A stretch of 64,000 nucleotides of DNA from Microbacterium sp. CSI-V. GTDB taxonomy: Bacteria > Actinomycetota > Actinomycetes > Actinomycetales > Microbacteriaceae. The first letter of the stretch is position 1. Every line of letters starts with the position of its first letter. Both the position numbers and the translations under genes were made by a program. The DNA lies in assembly GCF_001984105.1 (NCBI RefSeq), contig NZ_MTQM01000007.1, forward strand, positions 372,001 to 436,000, given 5' to 3'. Below, one piece after another: positions 53,092 through 60,931 of this stretch. Under the pieces are notes generated by a model. The model saw only the letters and a program-made list of their open reading frames with translations. It was not told the DNA's origin and did not search any database.

Positions 53092-55001
53092 CGACCGGCA
53101 CCGACACCGGCACCGGCGGATGCAGCGACAGCGGACGCAGCGACGGCGGGAGCAGCGACGCCGCCGGCGGAGGTCGCCGGGGAGCGCATCGCGCCGGAGA
53201 GGAACCGCTCCAGCTCCTCGGGTGCGGTCAGCGGCAACACGTGCGCGACGTACTGATCCGGCCGCACGACGACCACCGCGCCCGCGGCGCCGATGCCGCG
53301 CTCGGCGAAGATGTCGTCGCTCGTCCACGCGGAGGGGGCGGCGGCGAACACCTTCTCGAGGTCGGTGAGTCCGAGCGGGCCCGACTGCGGCCGGAAGAGA
53401 GCGGGGACGTCGGTGACGTCCTCCCAGCGCCCGGGGTAGACGACCTTGGCGTCGAACACGGAGTCGAGGTCGGCGCCGGCGGGGGTGAACCGTTCGACGA
53501 TCCCGCGCGCGGCCTCGGCCCATCCGCGCAGCGCCGCGCCGTCGGCATCCGCGAACGCGTAGAGACGCCACCGGCCGTCCGCGCGCGCGTGGTGCCCGAG
53601 ATGGACGCGATTGCCGTCGCACACCCGCACGACTTCGACGCTCTGGAAACGTCGGCCGACCGGGAATCCGGATGCCAGCTCCTGGGCCGGCGCATCAGAG
53701 ACCAGGGTCGAGGGCGCGTACCGCGTGCCGAATCCGGACGGGAACTCGGCAGTCGCGAGGTAGTACGTCGCCAGCTCGGCAGGGTCGGTGATCTCACCGG
53801 GCTTGCGGGCCATGAGCGAGGACCACTTGCGGTCGAAGTCGATGAGCTGTTGGGCGACCGGGCGACGCTCGGCGTCGTAGGTGCGCAGCAGATCGCGGGA
53901 TGCCAGTCCCGTGAGGACGTGTCCGAGCTTCCAGCCCAGGTTGAATCCGTCCTGCATCGACACGTTCATGCCCTGACCGGCTTTGGCGCTGTGGGTGTGG
54001 CAGGCGTCGCCGGTGAGGAAGACACGCGGGTTCTGCAGGTCGTCGACGAACTGATCGGTCACCCGGTGCCCGACCTCGTAGACGCTGTGCCAGGCGACCT
54101 GCTTCACATCGATCGCGTAGGGGTGCAGGATCTCGTTCGCCTTCCGGATGATCTCCTCGATGGGCGTCTGCCGGACGCGGTGGTTGTCGCCCTCCGCGAC
54201 CTCGCCGAGGTCGATGTACATGCGGCTGAGGTATCCGCCCTCGCGGGGGATGTGGAGGATGTTGCCGGCGGCGGCGTTGATCGCGCACTTGATGCGCCAG
54301 TCGGGGAAGTCCGTCTCGACGAGCACATCCATGACACCCCACGCGTGCTGGGCGGCGGCACCCACGTGCGTGCGGCCGATCGCCTGTCGCACGCCGCTGC
54401 GGGCACCGTCGCAGCCGACGACGTATTTCGCGCGGATGGTGCGCTCGCCCTCGGCCGTCTGCACGCGCACCTTGACATCGTCGTCGCCGACCTCGAGCCC
54501 CAGGAACTCCACCCCGTAGTCGGGGACGACGCGCGCCGGCCCGTTCGCTGCCGCCTCGGCGAAGTAGTCCAGAACCCGCGCCTGGTTGACGATGAGGTGG
54601 GGGAATTCGCTGACCTTGAGGCCGTAGTCCTCGGTGCGGGTGGTCCGCACGATCCGGTCGGGGCTCTCGGGGTCGGGAGCCCAGAAGTTCATCCAGCCGA
54701 TGTTGTAGGCCTCCGCGGTGATGCGATCGGCGAAGCCGAAGGCCTGGAAGGTCTCGACGCTGCGGGGCTGGATGCCGTCGGCCTGGCCGAGCGCGAGACG
54801 CCCCTCGCGCTTCTCGATGAGGCGCGTCGTGAACTGCGGGAACTGCGACATCTGCGCGGCGAGCAGCATGCCCGCGGGCCCGGAACCGACGATCAGGACG
54901 TCGATCTGCTCGGGCAGGGACGAGGGACGGGCGATGCCCGTGCCCGCGGCGGGCTGGACGCGCGGATCACCGGAGACGTAGCCGTGGTGGTGGAACTGCA
55001 T
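53085..55001 (-). CDS. mobA: FAD-dependent 3-hydroxybenzoate 4-monooxygenase-like enzyme
   Basis: About 638 residues from ATG 55001 with AGGAGA upstream. FAD motifs VLIVGSGPAGMLLAAQM, VVGCDGARSGVRQAIG and FLTGDACHTHSAKAGQGMN, then a C-terminal thioredoxin-like domain as in phenol 2-monooxygenases. Length and motif spacing fit MobA, which converts 3-hydroxybenzoate to protocatechuate using NADPH and oxygen; other phenolic substrates are possible. The last 25 residues are low-complexity Gly/Ala/Val and run into a family B repeat, which supplies the stop codon. Divergent from an IclR regulator with paired operators between. Confidence 0.9.
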   Translation of the reverse strand: MQFHHHGYVSGDPRVQPAAGTGIARPSSLPEQIDVLIVGSGPAGMLLAAQMSQFPQFTTRLIEKREGRLALGQADGIQPRSVETFQAFGFADRITAEAYNIGWMNFWAPDPESPDRIVRTTRTEDYGLKVSEFPHLIVNQARVLDYFAEAAANGPARVVPDYGVEFLGLEVGDDDVKVRVQTAEGERTIRAKYVVGCDGARSGVRQAIGRTHVGAAAQHAWGVMDVLVETDFPDWRIKCAINAAAGNILHIPREGGYLSRMYIDLGEVAEGDNHRVRQTPIEEIIRKANEILHPYAIDVKQVAWHSVYEVGHRVTDQFVDDLQNPRVFLTGDACHTHSAKAGQGMNVSMQDGFNLGWKLGHVLTGLASRDLLRTYDAERRPVAQQLIDFDRKWSSLMARKPGEITDPAELATYYLATAEFPSGFGTRYAPSTLVSDAPAQELASGFPVGRRFQSVEVVRVCDGNRVHLGHHARADGRWRLYAFADADGAALRGWAEAARGIVERFTPAGADLDSVFDAKVVYPGRWEDVTDVPALFRPQSGPLGLTDLEKVFAAAPSAWTSDDIFAERGIGAAGAVVVVRPDQYVAHVLPLTAPEELERFLSGAMRSPATSAGGVAAPAVAASAVAASAGAGVGAGRA

Positions 55002-55047
55002 GGTTCTCCTGACGTCGATGTCGGGGCTCAGCGCGGCGGCGCGGTGC

Positions 55048-55076
55048 TTGCGTCGCCAACGGTCGTGTTCTATATT
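55048..55076 (+). promoter_or_regulatory. Sigma-70-type promoter of the IclR gene
   Basis: TTGCGT (55048-55053) and TATATT (55071-55076) are 17 bases apart. The first operator overlaps the -10 box. Confidence 0.6.
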
Positions 55077-55101
55077 CGAACGCACCGTTCTTCTATCGAA
55101 C
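55067..55101. promoter_or_regulatory. Tandem IclR-type operators
   Basis: GTTCTATATTCGAAC (55067-55081) and GTTCTTCTATCGAAC (55087-55101): two similar 15-base near-palindromes (GTTC...GAAC arms) 20 bases apart, two helical turns, between the IclR gene and the hydroxylase gene. The arrangement suits a tetrameric IclR regulator that controls itself and the hydroxylase. Confidence 0.65.
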
Positions 55102-55118
55102 GAGAGGTTAGCTGTCCC

Positions 55119-55823
55119 ATGGCCCCGCGGCAAGACACGACCCCCGCGTCGCAGACCCTGAGTCGTGGCATCCGCCTGCTGGAAGAGCTCGCCGACGCCC
55201 GCGGTCCGCTCACGATCGACGACCTGTCGGCACGCGTCGGACTGCATCGCTCGGTCGCGTACCGACTGCTGCGCACCCTCGAAGATCACGGCCTGGTGAC
55301 CCGGGATGCCACGGGTGCCGTACGCCTCGGGACGGGGCTCGCCGCCCTGGCCGCCGGCGTCGCCGCCGATCTGCAGTCCGAGGCCCTGCCCGAACTGACC
55401 GCCGCCGCCAACGACCTCGGCATGACCTGCTTCCTCGTCGTGCTCGACCACGACGAATGCGTGACCCTCGCCAGCGTCGAGCCGCGGCACGCGGTGACCG
55501 CGGTGGCGCAGCGGCCGGGTACGCGGCATCCGGTCACCCGGGGCGCCCCCGGTCGCGCGATCCTCGCGCAGCTGCCGCCGCGCCGGTGGCCCGACGGCGT
55601 GGACACGCGCCTCGCCGCCGAGGTGGCGGAGGCCGCGGAGCGCGGCTGGGCGACGAGCCACGACGAGGTCGTACCGACGCTGCGCGCGGTGGCGGTGCCG
55701 CTGAGCGTGCAGGGTCGCGGGCCCGCCGCCGTCGCGGCCGTCCACGTCAACACCGAAGCCGACGACGCGGCGATCGCCGCGCGGCTAAGGGCCACGGCCA
55801 CCGCCATCACGAGCGCCCTCTAG
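55119..55823 (+). CDS. IclR-family transcriptional regulator
   Basis: 234 residues. N-terminal winged helix (LSRGIRLLEELADARGPL, LHRSVAYRLLRTLEDHGLV) and a C-terminal effector domain with LGTGLAALAAGV and GAPGRAILAQLP. Family members control aromatic-acid catabolism as activators or repressors. It is divergent from the hydroxylase and the region between holds two matching palindromes, so control of mobA by an aromatic acid is likely. The 3' end overlaps a tiny reverse-strand frame. Confidence 0.92.
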   Translation: MAPRQDTTPASQTLSRGIRLLEELADARGPLTIDDLSARVGLHRSVAYRLLRTLEDHGLVTRDATGAVRLGTGLAALAAGVAADLQSEALPELTAAANDLGMTCFLVVLDHDECVTLASVEPRHAVTAVAQRPGTRHPVTRGAPGRAILAQLPPRRWPDGVDTRLAAEVAEAAERGWATSHDEVVPTLRAVAVPLSVQGRGPAAVAAVHVNTEADDAAIAARLRATATAITSAL

Positions 55824-55920
55824 CTTCCCCCTTCCCTCGGTCGACGTGGGCCTGGGCACGCGCGAGGGCGCGGTCGACGAGCATTCGGCGCACGTCACCA
55901 GGTGGGACCGAGGCGCTCAC
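55807..55920 (-). CDS. Possible 37-residue coupled small protein
   Basis: A GTG start overlaps the stop of the ECF sigma gene in the same GTGA junction used by other genes here. The product (37 residues, basic, with RMLVDRALARAQAHVD as a likely helix) is too short for family recognition. Its 3' end overlaps the IclR gene on the other strand by 17 bases. It may be chance; the exact coupling and G/C third-position bias are the only support. Confidence 0.3.
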   Translation of the reverse strand: MSASVPPGDVRRMLVDRALARAQAHVDRGKGEARGRS

Positions 55921-56432
55921 GCGTCCCGCCCGCCGGCGAGCGCGGGCTGGAGTTCGCCGAACGCGGCGCGCAGGCGGGCACGCGCCCGCTCGTAGCGCTT
56001 GCGCGCCGCCGCCGGCCGCACTCCGGCGAGTGCACCCGCCTCGGCGACGCCGAACCCGTCCCACAGCACGAGTCGCAGCAGTTCCTGGTCGGCGGGCGCG
56101 AGGGTGCGCAAGGCCTCGAGGGCGAGGAACGCCTGATCACTCGCCGGTTCGGGGACCTCCCGCACGAGTGCCTGATCGATCCGCGCGCGGCGAGCGCGCT
56201 TGCGCGTGTGATTCGCGAGGACGTTCCGGGCGATGCCGAACGCCCACATGCGCTGATCCTCGGATGCCACGGGCAGCCGCTTTCGATGCCGCCACAGCGC
56301 GAGGGTGGTTTCGGAGACGCAGTCGTCGGCATCGGCGCGCGGCTCGACGCGCCGCACGAAGTACCGCAGAAGGTCGGGGATGAGGGGCCCGACCGCATCC
56401 TCGAAGCGGGCGCGTTCCGCCTCGGCGGTCAC
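55917..56432 (-). CDS. ECF-type RNA polymerase sigma factor
   Basis: About 171 residues from a GTG overlapping the upstream gene (GTGA). Region 2 is LLRYFVRRVEPRADADDCVSETTLALW...MWAFGIARNVLANH (quoted in parts), region 4 is LAPADQELLRLVLWDGFGVAEAGALAG...ARKRYERARARL. It directs RNA polymerase to a small stress or envelope regulon. The upstream membrane protein is the candidate anti-sigma factor. Gene order (membrane protein first) is the reverse of many sigma/anti-sigma pairs. Confidence 0.88.
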   Translation of the reverse strand: MTAEAERARFEDAVGPLIPDLLRYFVRRVEPRADADDCVSETTLALWRHRKRLPVASEDQRMWAFGIARNVLANHTRKRARRARIDQALVREVPEPASDQAFLALEALRTLAPADQELLRLVLWDGFGVAEAGALAGVRPAAARKRYERARARLRAAFGELQPALAGGRDA

Positions 56433-57124
56433 CGTCCGCGCCCCTCGAGCATCTCGCCGCACCACGCGTCGGCGGCGGTCACCCCGGCACGGTCGCCCGC
56501 GGTCGCCGCCGCGGCGAGAGCGCGCTCCTCGTCCACGATGCCGCCGCCGTCCGACGCGACGGTCGCGGGCCAGGTCGCCGCTGCGGTCAGCGTCTGCGCC
56601 GCCGTCGCCGCGCGTTCCGCATCGCCCCGCGCATCGGCGTCCAGCCATTCCGCTCGCCACGCGCAGCGGGCGTTCTGCTCGAACTCGCTCCGGATGCCGG
56701 TGACCTGGCGAAATCCCTCGACGCTGTCCGCCGCGATGGGTCGGGCGAACGCAGCGGTGTCGTACCCGACGGGCAAGGCGGCGTACGCCGGCCACAGGGT
56801 GACGGCATAGTCGCCGTAGTCGGGCGCCGACGCGTCGATCCACTCGCTGCCGTCGGCCTCGGTGCCGATCGGGCGCGTCCCTTCGGGGGAGCCCGGCTGG
56901 GGCGAGCCGAACCACCCCGTGCGCGCGAGGTACCCGGAAGCCACCGCCGCCCCGGGGATGCCGATGGCGCACACCACCGCGATCGTCACGGTCGCGAGGA
57001 TCCAGCGCCGTCTCCGAGATTGCGCTGTCGCCGCTCGCACGATGCGCCGCACGTCGGCGTCGGACAGCGAGACGTCGCGAGCCGGGTCGGCCGCGGCCAG
57101 GGCCGCGAAGGGGTCGGTGTTCAT
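56429..57124 (-). CDS. Single-pass membrane protein, candidate anti-sigma factor
   Basis: 231 residues from ATG 57124 with AGAGGA upstream. A cytoplasmic N-terminus of about 40 residues ends in basic SRRRRW, one membrane helix follows (about 45-68), then an external domain with WIDASAPDYGDYAVTLWPAYAAL and two Cys residues (ARCAW, DAWCGE). The classical zinc anti-sigma motif is absent. Translational coupling to the ECF sigma gene is the reason for the anti-sigma suggestion; a sensor or lipoprotein-like role is possible. Confidence 0.8.
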   Translation of the reverse strand: MNTDPFAALAAADPARDVSLSDADVRRIVRAATAQSRRRRWILATVTIAVVCAIGIPGAAVASGYLARTGWFGSPQPGSPEGTRPIGTEADGSEWIDASAPDYGDYAVTLWPAYAALPVGYDTAAFARPIAADSVEGFRQVTGIRSEFEQNARCAWRAEWLDADARGDAERAATAAQTLTAAATWPATVASDGGGIVDEERALAAAATAGDRAGVTAADAWCGEMLEGRGR

Positions 57125-57202
57125 GAGGGGTCCTCTCTCATTCTCTTCACCCCGTTCCTGTCGCGAGCCCGCGCGAACGTGACACCCCGCGCCGTCGTCC
57201 TC

Positions 57203-57264
57203 CGCTGACTTGCGCGCGTGTACGCGAAAGGCCCCACCCGGCGTATATACGGCACAAGTCAGCG
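57203..57264. promoter_or_regulatory. Large inverted repeat between the ECF operon and the ThDP gene
   Basis: CGCTGACTTG (57203-57212) and CAAGTCAGCG (57255-57264) are perfect complements. Inside lies CGTATATACG (57242-57251), a perfect 10-base palindrome resembling FadR/GntR-type sites. It is in the divergent control region. Confidence 0.5.
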
Positions 57265-57280
57265 AGGAGGGCCGTGCCCC

Positions 57281-57286
57281 TATACT
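57281..57286 (+). promoter_or_regulatory. -10 box of the ThDP enzyme gene
   Basis: TATACT, a near-consensus -10 hexamer. The transcript would have a leader of about 110 bases containing an A-rich tract (CGAAAAAAGG near 57330), ending with a GAAAGG ribosome site 12 bases before the ATG at 57402. Confidence 0.5.
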
Positions 57287-57401
57287 CGATCCCGTCAGGC
57301 GCACCGGGTCGTGCGTCGCTGCTCGAAAAAAGGGCACGTAGCGCAGAAGCGCGAGACACATACGGCATCCATTCCGTCCGTCTCGAAAGGCTTCCTTCGC
57401 C

Positions 57402-59051
57402 ATGCCCACCGTCTCCGCGCACGTCGCGCACACCCTCGCCCGCCACATCGACACCGTCTTCGGTGTCATGGGCAACGGCAACGCCTACTTCCTCGACTCC
57501 CTCGGACGCGAAACGTCCTCGGGCTTCGTCGCCGTGCGGCACGAAGCCGCCGGGGTCGTCGCCGCCGACGCGCACTACCGCGCGAGCGGCCGGCTCGCCG
57601 CGGCCACCGCGACCTACGGCGCCGGGTTCACCAACACGCTGACGGCGCTCGCCGAGGCGGTCCAGGCCCGCACGCCCCTCGTCCTGATCGTCGGTGACGA
57701 ACCGACCTCGGGCCCGCGGCCGTGGGGAGTCGACCAGATCGCCCTCGCCGCCGGCGTCGGCGCCCGCACGTACACCGTCGGGCACCGCGACGCCGCCGCC
57801 ACGGTCGTCATCGCGATCGAGCACGCCCTGACGTATCGCCTGCCGGTCGTGCTCGGCATCCCGTACGACGTGGTGACGCGCGACGCGGGCCCGGTCCCGG
57901 ATGCCTCGGCCCCCCAGGTCACGCCCGAGCACCCTCCCGTGGGGCCGTACGCCGACGGCGTGATCGATCGCATCGTCGACGCCCTCGCGACGGCCGAACG
58001 CCCGCTGCTCCTCGGCGGGCGCGGAGCGTGGCTGGCCGGGGCCGGGTCGGTGCTGGGCGAACTCGCGGCCCTGACCGGCGCCCTCACGACCACCACGGCT
58101 CTCGGCCGGGGACTCTTCCCCGACTCCGCGCGCGACCTCGGCGTCGCGGGCGGGTTCGGTGCGCCCGGCGCCATGGAGATCGTGCGCGACGCGGACGTGG
58201 CCGTGGTGTTCGGCGCCGCCCTCAACCAGTTCACGATGCGCTTCGGCGAGCTCTTCGCCCCCGGGACGCGCGTGTTCCAGATCGACCTCTCCCCCACCGC
58301 CACGCACCCGCACGTCGGCGGCTACGTCCGCGGCGACGCGGCCGACGTCGCCGGCGAGATCGTGCAGCGTCTGCGCGTCCGGGGCGGCTCCCCGTCGACG
58401 TGGGGCACCGGACTCGACCTCGAAGCCGCCCGCCGCCAGGCTGCGGGCACCGGCGTCGGACCCGACGGCCGGCTCGACCCCCGCACCGCGGCCGCCCGGA
58501 TCGCCGAGCTGCTGCCCGAGGACCGGGTCGTCGTGTCCGACGGCGGCCACTTCCTCGGCTGGTCGAACATGTACTGGCCCGTGGCCTCCCCCGACCGGAT
58601 GATGATGGTCGGCACCGCGTACCAATCGATCGGCCTCGGCTTCCCCAGCGTGCCCGGCGCCGCGGTCGCGCGACCGGACTCCACCGTCGTGCTCACCACC
58701 GGCGACGGCGGCGGACTCATGGCGATCGCCGACCTCGAGACCGCGATCCGCGTCGCGCGAGGACGCGGAGTCGCCGTCGTGTGGAACGACGCGCAGTACG
58801 GCGCCGAGGTCCTCAACTACGGCAAGAAGGGGCTGCACCCCGACCCGATGCTGATCCCCGAGGTCGACTTCGCCGCCGTCGCGCGGGGATTCGGCGCCGA
58901 GGGCGTGGTCGTGCGGGATGCCGCCGACCTCGACGCCCTGGCATCCTGGACGGCCCGCGATCCCGAGGACCGGCCGTTCCTCCTGCTGGATCTGCGGGTG
59001 AGTGCGGCCGTCGTGGCGCCGTACTGGGAGGAGATCGCCGCGCGCGGCTGA
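57402..59051 (+). CDS. Thiamine-diphosphate-dependent enzyme (acetolactate synthase/benzoylformate decarboxylase-like)
   Basis: 549 residues in the usual three domains: pyrimidine-binding (active Glu in VRHEAAGVVAADA), central (LLLGGRGAWLAGAG) and ThDP-binding (GDGGGLMAIADLETA...VVWND, matching the GDG-N motif). It lacks clear acetolactate synthase residues and the subunit partner ilvN is not nearby, so a 2-oxoacid decarboxylase or lyase is more likely. The neighbours (aromatic hydroxylase, FAH-type enzyme, HpaE-like dehydrogenase) suggest an aromatic or oxoacid substrate; that is inference. Confidence 0.82.
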   Translation: MPTVSAHVAHTLARHIDTVFGVMGNGNAYFLDSLGRETSSGFVAVRHEAAGVVAADAHYRASGRLAAATATYGAGFTNTLTALAEAVQARTPLVLIVGDEPTSGPRPWGVDQIALAAGVGARTYTVGHRDAAATVVIAIEHALTYRLPVVLGIPYDVVTRDAGPVPDASAPQVTPEHPPVGPYADGVIDRIVDALATAERPLLLGGRGAWLAGAGSVLGELAALTGALTTTTALGRGLFPDSARDLGVAGGFGAPGAMEIVRDADVAVVFGAALNQFTMRFGELFAPGTRVFQIDLSPTATHPHVGGYVRGDAADVAGEIVQRLRVRGGSPSTWGTGLDLEAARRQAAGTGVGPDGRLDPRTAAARIAELLPEDRVVVSDGGHFLGWSNMYWPVASPDRMMMVGTAYQSIGLGFPSVPGAAVARPDSTVVLTTGDGGGLMAIADLETAIRVARGRGVAVVWNDAQYGAEVLNYGKKGLHPDPMLIPEVDFAAVARGFGAEGVVVRDAADLDALASWTARDPEDRPFLLLDLRVSAAVVAPYWEEIAARG

Positions 59052-59342
59052 GGCTGCGACCCTCGTCCCCCGTTGTGTTGCTGCCACGGGGGCCGAGGCT
59101 GCGACCCCTGTCCCACTTGGTGCTGCCGCGGGCCCGAGGCGGCGACCCATGTCCCACTTGGTGCTGCTGCGGGGCCGCCAGAACCGCACCTCGTGGGACA
59201 TGATGCGCCACAGGTGGGACGAAGGCCGCCCAGCCCGACGGAAAGGCCCGCCGCACGCCCTGCCGGACCCATGTCCCACTTGGTGCTGCTGCGGGGCCGC
59301 CAGAACCGCACCTTGTGGGACATGATGCGCCGCAGGTGGGAC
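59050..59342. repeat. Intergenic repeat cluster, family E
   Basis: Three tandem units of 41-45 bases start at 59050, 59095 and 59136 (each opening GAGGC-GCGACCC). The third leads into a 75-base sequence (59146-59220) repeated at 59268-59342 with two differences. Each copy contains ATGTCCCAC and, about 35 bases later, GTGGGACAT, so each can fold. The cluster fills most of the 380-base gap between the convergent ThDP and transporter genes; I see no gene in it. Confidence 0.85.
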
Positions 59343-59387
59343 ATGATCCGCCGCAAGCGGGACGAGGGTCACACCGAACAACGGAAA

Positions 59388-59418
59388 GGCCCCGCCGCAC
59401 GCACGGTGCGACGGGGCC
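59388..59418 (-). terminator. Terminator of the MHS transporter gene
   Basis: GGCCCCGCCGCAC (59388-59400) pairs with GTGCGACGGGGCC (59406-59418) with one mismatch and a five-base loop, 13 bases past the stop. Confidence 0.65.
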
Positions 59419-59431
59419 GGAGGACCCGGGC

Positions 59432-60814
59432 TCAGACGTTCGCGAACCCGCGGATCGGGCTCCGCTCCTGCTCGGCCTCGTGGTCGGGGCCGAGGGGGAT
59501 GCCGCTGCGGTCGCGCAGCAGCAGCGTCGCGACGAGGCCGACAACCGTCATCCCGGCGAGGTACCACGTGACCGACATCGTGGTGCCCGTCGCCTTCACG
59601 AGCGCCTCCGCGATCGTCGGGGCGAAGGCACCGCCGAGGATCGCCCCGATGGCGTACGAGATCGAGACCCCCGAGAAGCGGATGGATGCCGGGAACAGCT
59701 CGGCGTACAGCGCCGCCTGCGGGCCGTAGGTGAGGCCGAGTCCGACCGTGAGGATCACGAGCGCGAGCGTCAACAGCCCGATGCTCCCGGTGTTCACGAG
59801 CGGGAAGAGCAGGAAGACGCCGACGAGCTGCGCGATCCACCCCAGCACGTACGTGTTGCGGCGACCGATCTTGTCGCCGATCCACCCGCCGAGCCACGTG
59901 AACGCCAGCCACGACACCGCTGAGAGGGTCACGGCGCCCAGCACGTCGGCGGTGGCGAAACCGATCGGTCCGTCGGGGTTGGTCGCGTAGCGCTGGATGT
60001 ACCCGCCCGTCGTCATGTAGCCGACGGCGTTGTTGCCGGCGAACACGAGCGCGGCGATGAGGACGAGCAGCGCATGCTTGCGGAACAGCTGCACGATCGG
60101 CATCCGCGTCTTCTCCTTGCGCTCGGCGAGCTCGAGGAACACCGGGCTCTCCTCGACCTTCTTGCGCACGTAGTAGCCCACGAGGATCAGCACGAACGAC
60201 AGCAGGAAGGGCACGCGCCAGCCCCACGCGAAGAACGCATCACCGGGGGCGATCAGGGCCATGAGCGCGAGCATGCCGCTCGCCAGCAGCAGGCCCAGCG
60301 GCACGCCGAGCTGCGGGGAGGCGCCGAAGAGGCTCCGCTTGGTCTTGGGCGCGTGCTCGACCGCCATCAGCACCGCGCCGCCCCACTCTCCACCGGCCGA
60401 GATGCCCTGCAGCACCCGCAGGAGGATCAGCAGCACCGGGGCCGCGACGCCGATGACCTCGTAGGTGGGGAGCACGCCGATCAGGGTGGTCGAGGCTCCC
60501 ATGAGGATGAGCGTCAGCATGAGCACGACGCGTCGGCCGTACTTGTCGCCCAGGTGACCGGCGAGGAACGCCCCCAGCGGGCGGAACAGGAAGCTCAGAC
60601 CCACCGTGAGGAACGACAGGATCTGGGCGATGCCGGGGCCGGCGGGCGCGAAGAAGAGCTGCCCGAACACCAGGCCGGCAGCCGAGGCGTAGAGGAAGAA
60701 GTCGTACCACTCGACGGTGGTGCCGACCACGGTGGCGAAGACGACGCGGCGCCGGTCGCCGGTCGTGGAGATGGTGCCGGTGGGCGTGAAGCCCGGGGAA
60801 GAGGGGCGGGACAT
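59432..60814 (-). CDS. MHS-family MFS transporter, probably for an aromatic or organic acid
   Basis: 460 residues, twelve helices. VVGTTVEWYDFFLYASAAGLV, GHLGDKYGRRVVLMLTL, GISAGGEWGGAVLMAVEH and YAELFPASIRFSGVSISYA are MHS signatures. The first-loop Asp and WYDFF are typical of acid/H+ symporters such as ShiA or the 4-hydroxyphenylacetate group. It is divergent from the FAH-RraA gene and shares its control region, so uptake of the pathway substrate is likely. It is clearly distinct from the MHS protein at 44160. Confidence 0.9.
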   Translation of the reverse strand: MSRPSSPGFTPTGTISTTGDRRRVVFATVVGTTVEWYDFFLYASAAGLVFGQLFFAPAGPGIAQILSFLTVGLSFLFRPLGAFLAGHLGDKYGRRVVLMLTLILMGASTTLIGVLPTYEVIGVAAPVLLILLRVLQGISAGGEWGGAVLMAVEHAPKTKRSLFGASPQLGVPLGLLLASGMLALMALIAPGDAFFAWGWRVPFLLSFVLILVGYYVRKKVEESPVFLELAERKEKTRMPIVQLFRKHALLVLIAALVFAGNNAVGYMTTGGYIQRYATNPDGPIGFATADVLGAVTLSAVSWLAFTWLGGWIGDKIGRRNTYVLGWIAQLVGVFLLFPLVNTGSIGLLTLALVILTVGLGLTYGPQAALYAELFPASIRFSGVSISYAIGAILGGAFAPTIAEALVKATGTTMSVTWYLAGMTVVGLVATLLLRDRSGIPLGPDHEAEQERSPIRGFANV

Positions 60815-60894
60815 GGGACTCCTTCGTGACGTCGTCGTCGGCCCGCCGGTCTCGCCGTCGACGCCGACGGAGCGAGTTGCGGGAGCGTTTCTGG

Positions 60895-60906
60895 ATCATA
60901 TACGAT
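60895..60906. promoter_or_regulatory. Candidate GntR operator
   Basis: ATCATATACGAT is palindromic at 10 of 12 positions and overlaps a possible -10 region (TATACG, with TTGCGG at 60877-60882 sixteen bases upstream). A second ATACGA follows at 60912. It lies between the transporter and FAH-RraA genes; the GntR gene is in the same operon. Confidence 0.45.
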
Positions 60907-60931
60907 TTCGAATACGACGCAAGGGAGCCTC

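Noticed and set aside
59050..59342. CRISPR array
   Set aside because: Repeats occur in both orientations, unit length varies, there are no constant-length unique spacers and no cas genes nearby.
57147..60227. A minus-strand open frame of more than 1,000 codons across the ThDP gene and repeats
   Set aside because: It covers the ThDP gene in antisense and the transporter in a wrong frame. Repeated peptides in its middle come from the family E DNA repeats.
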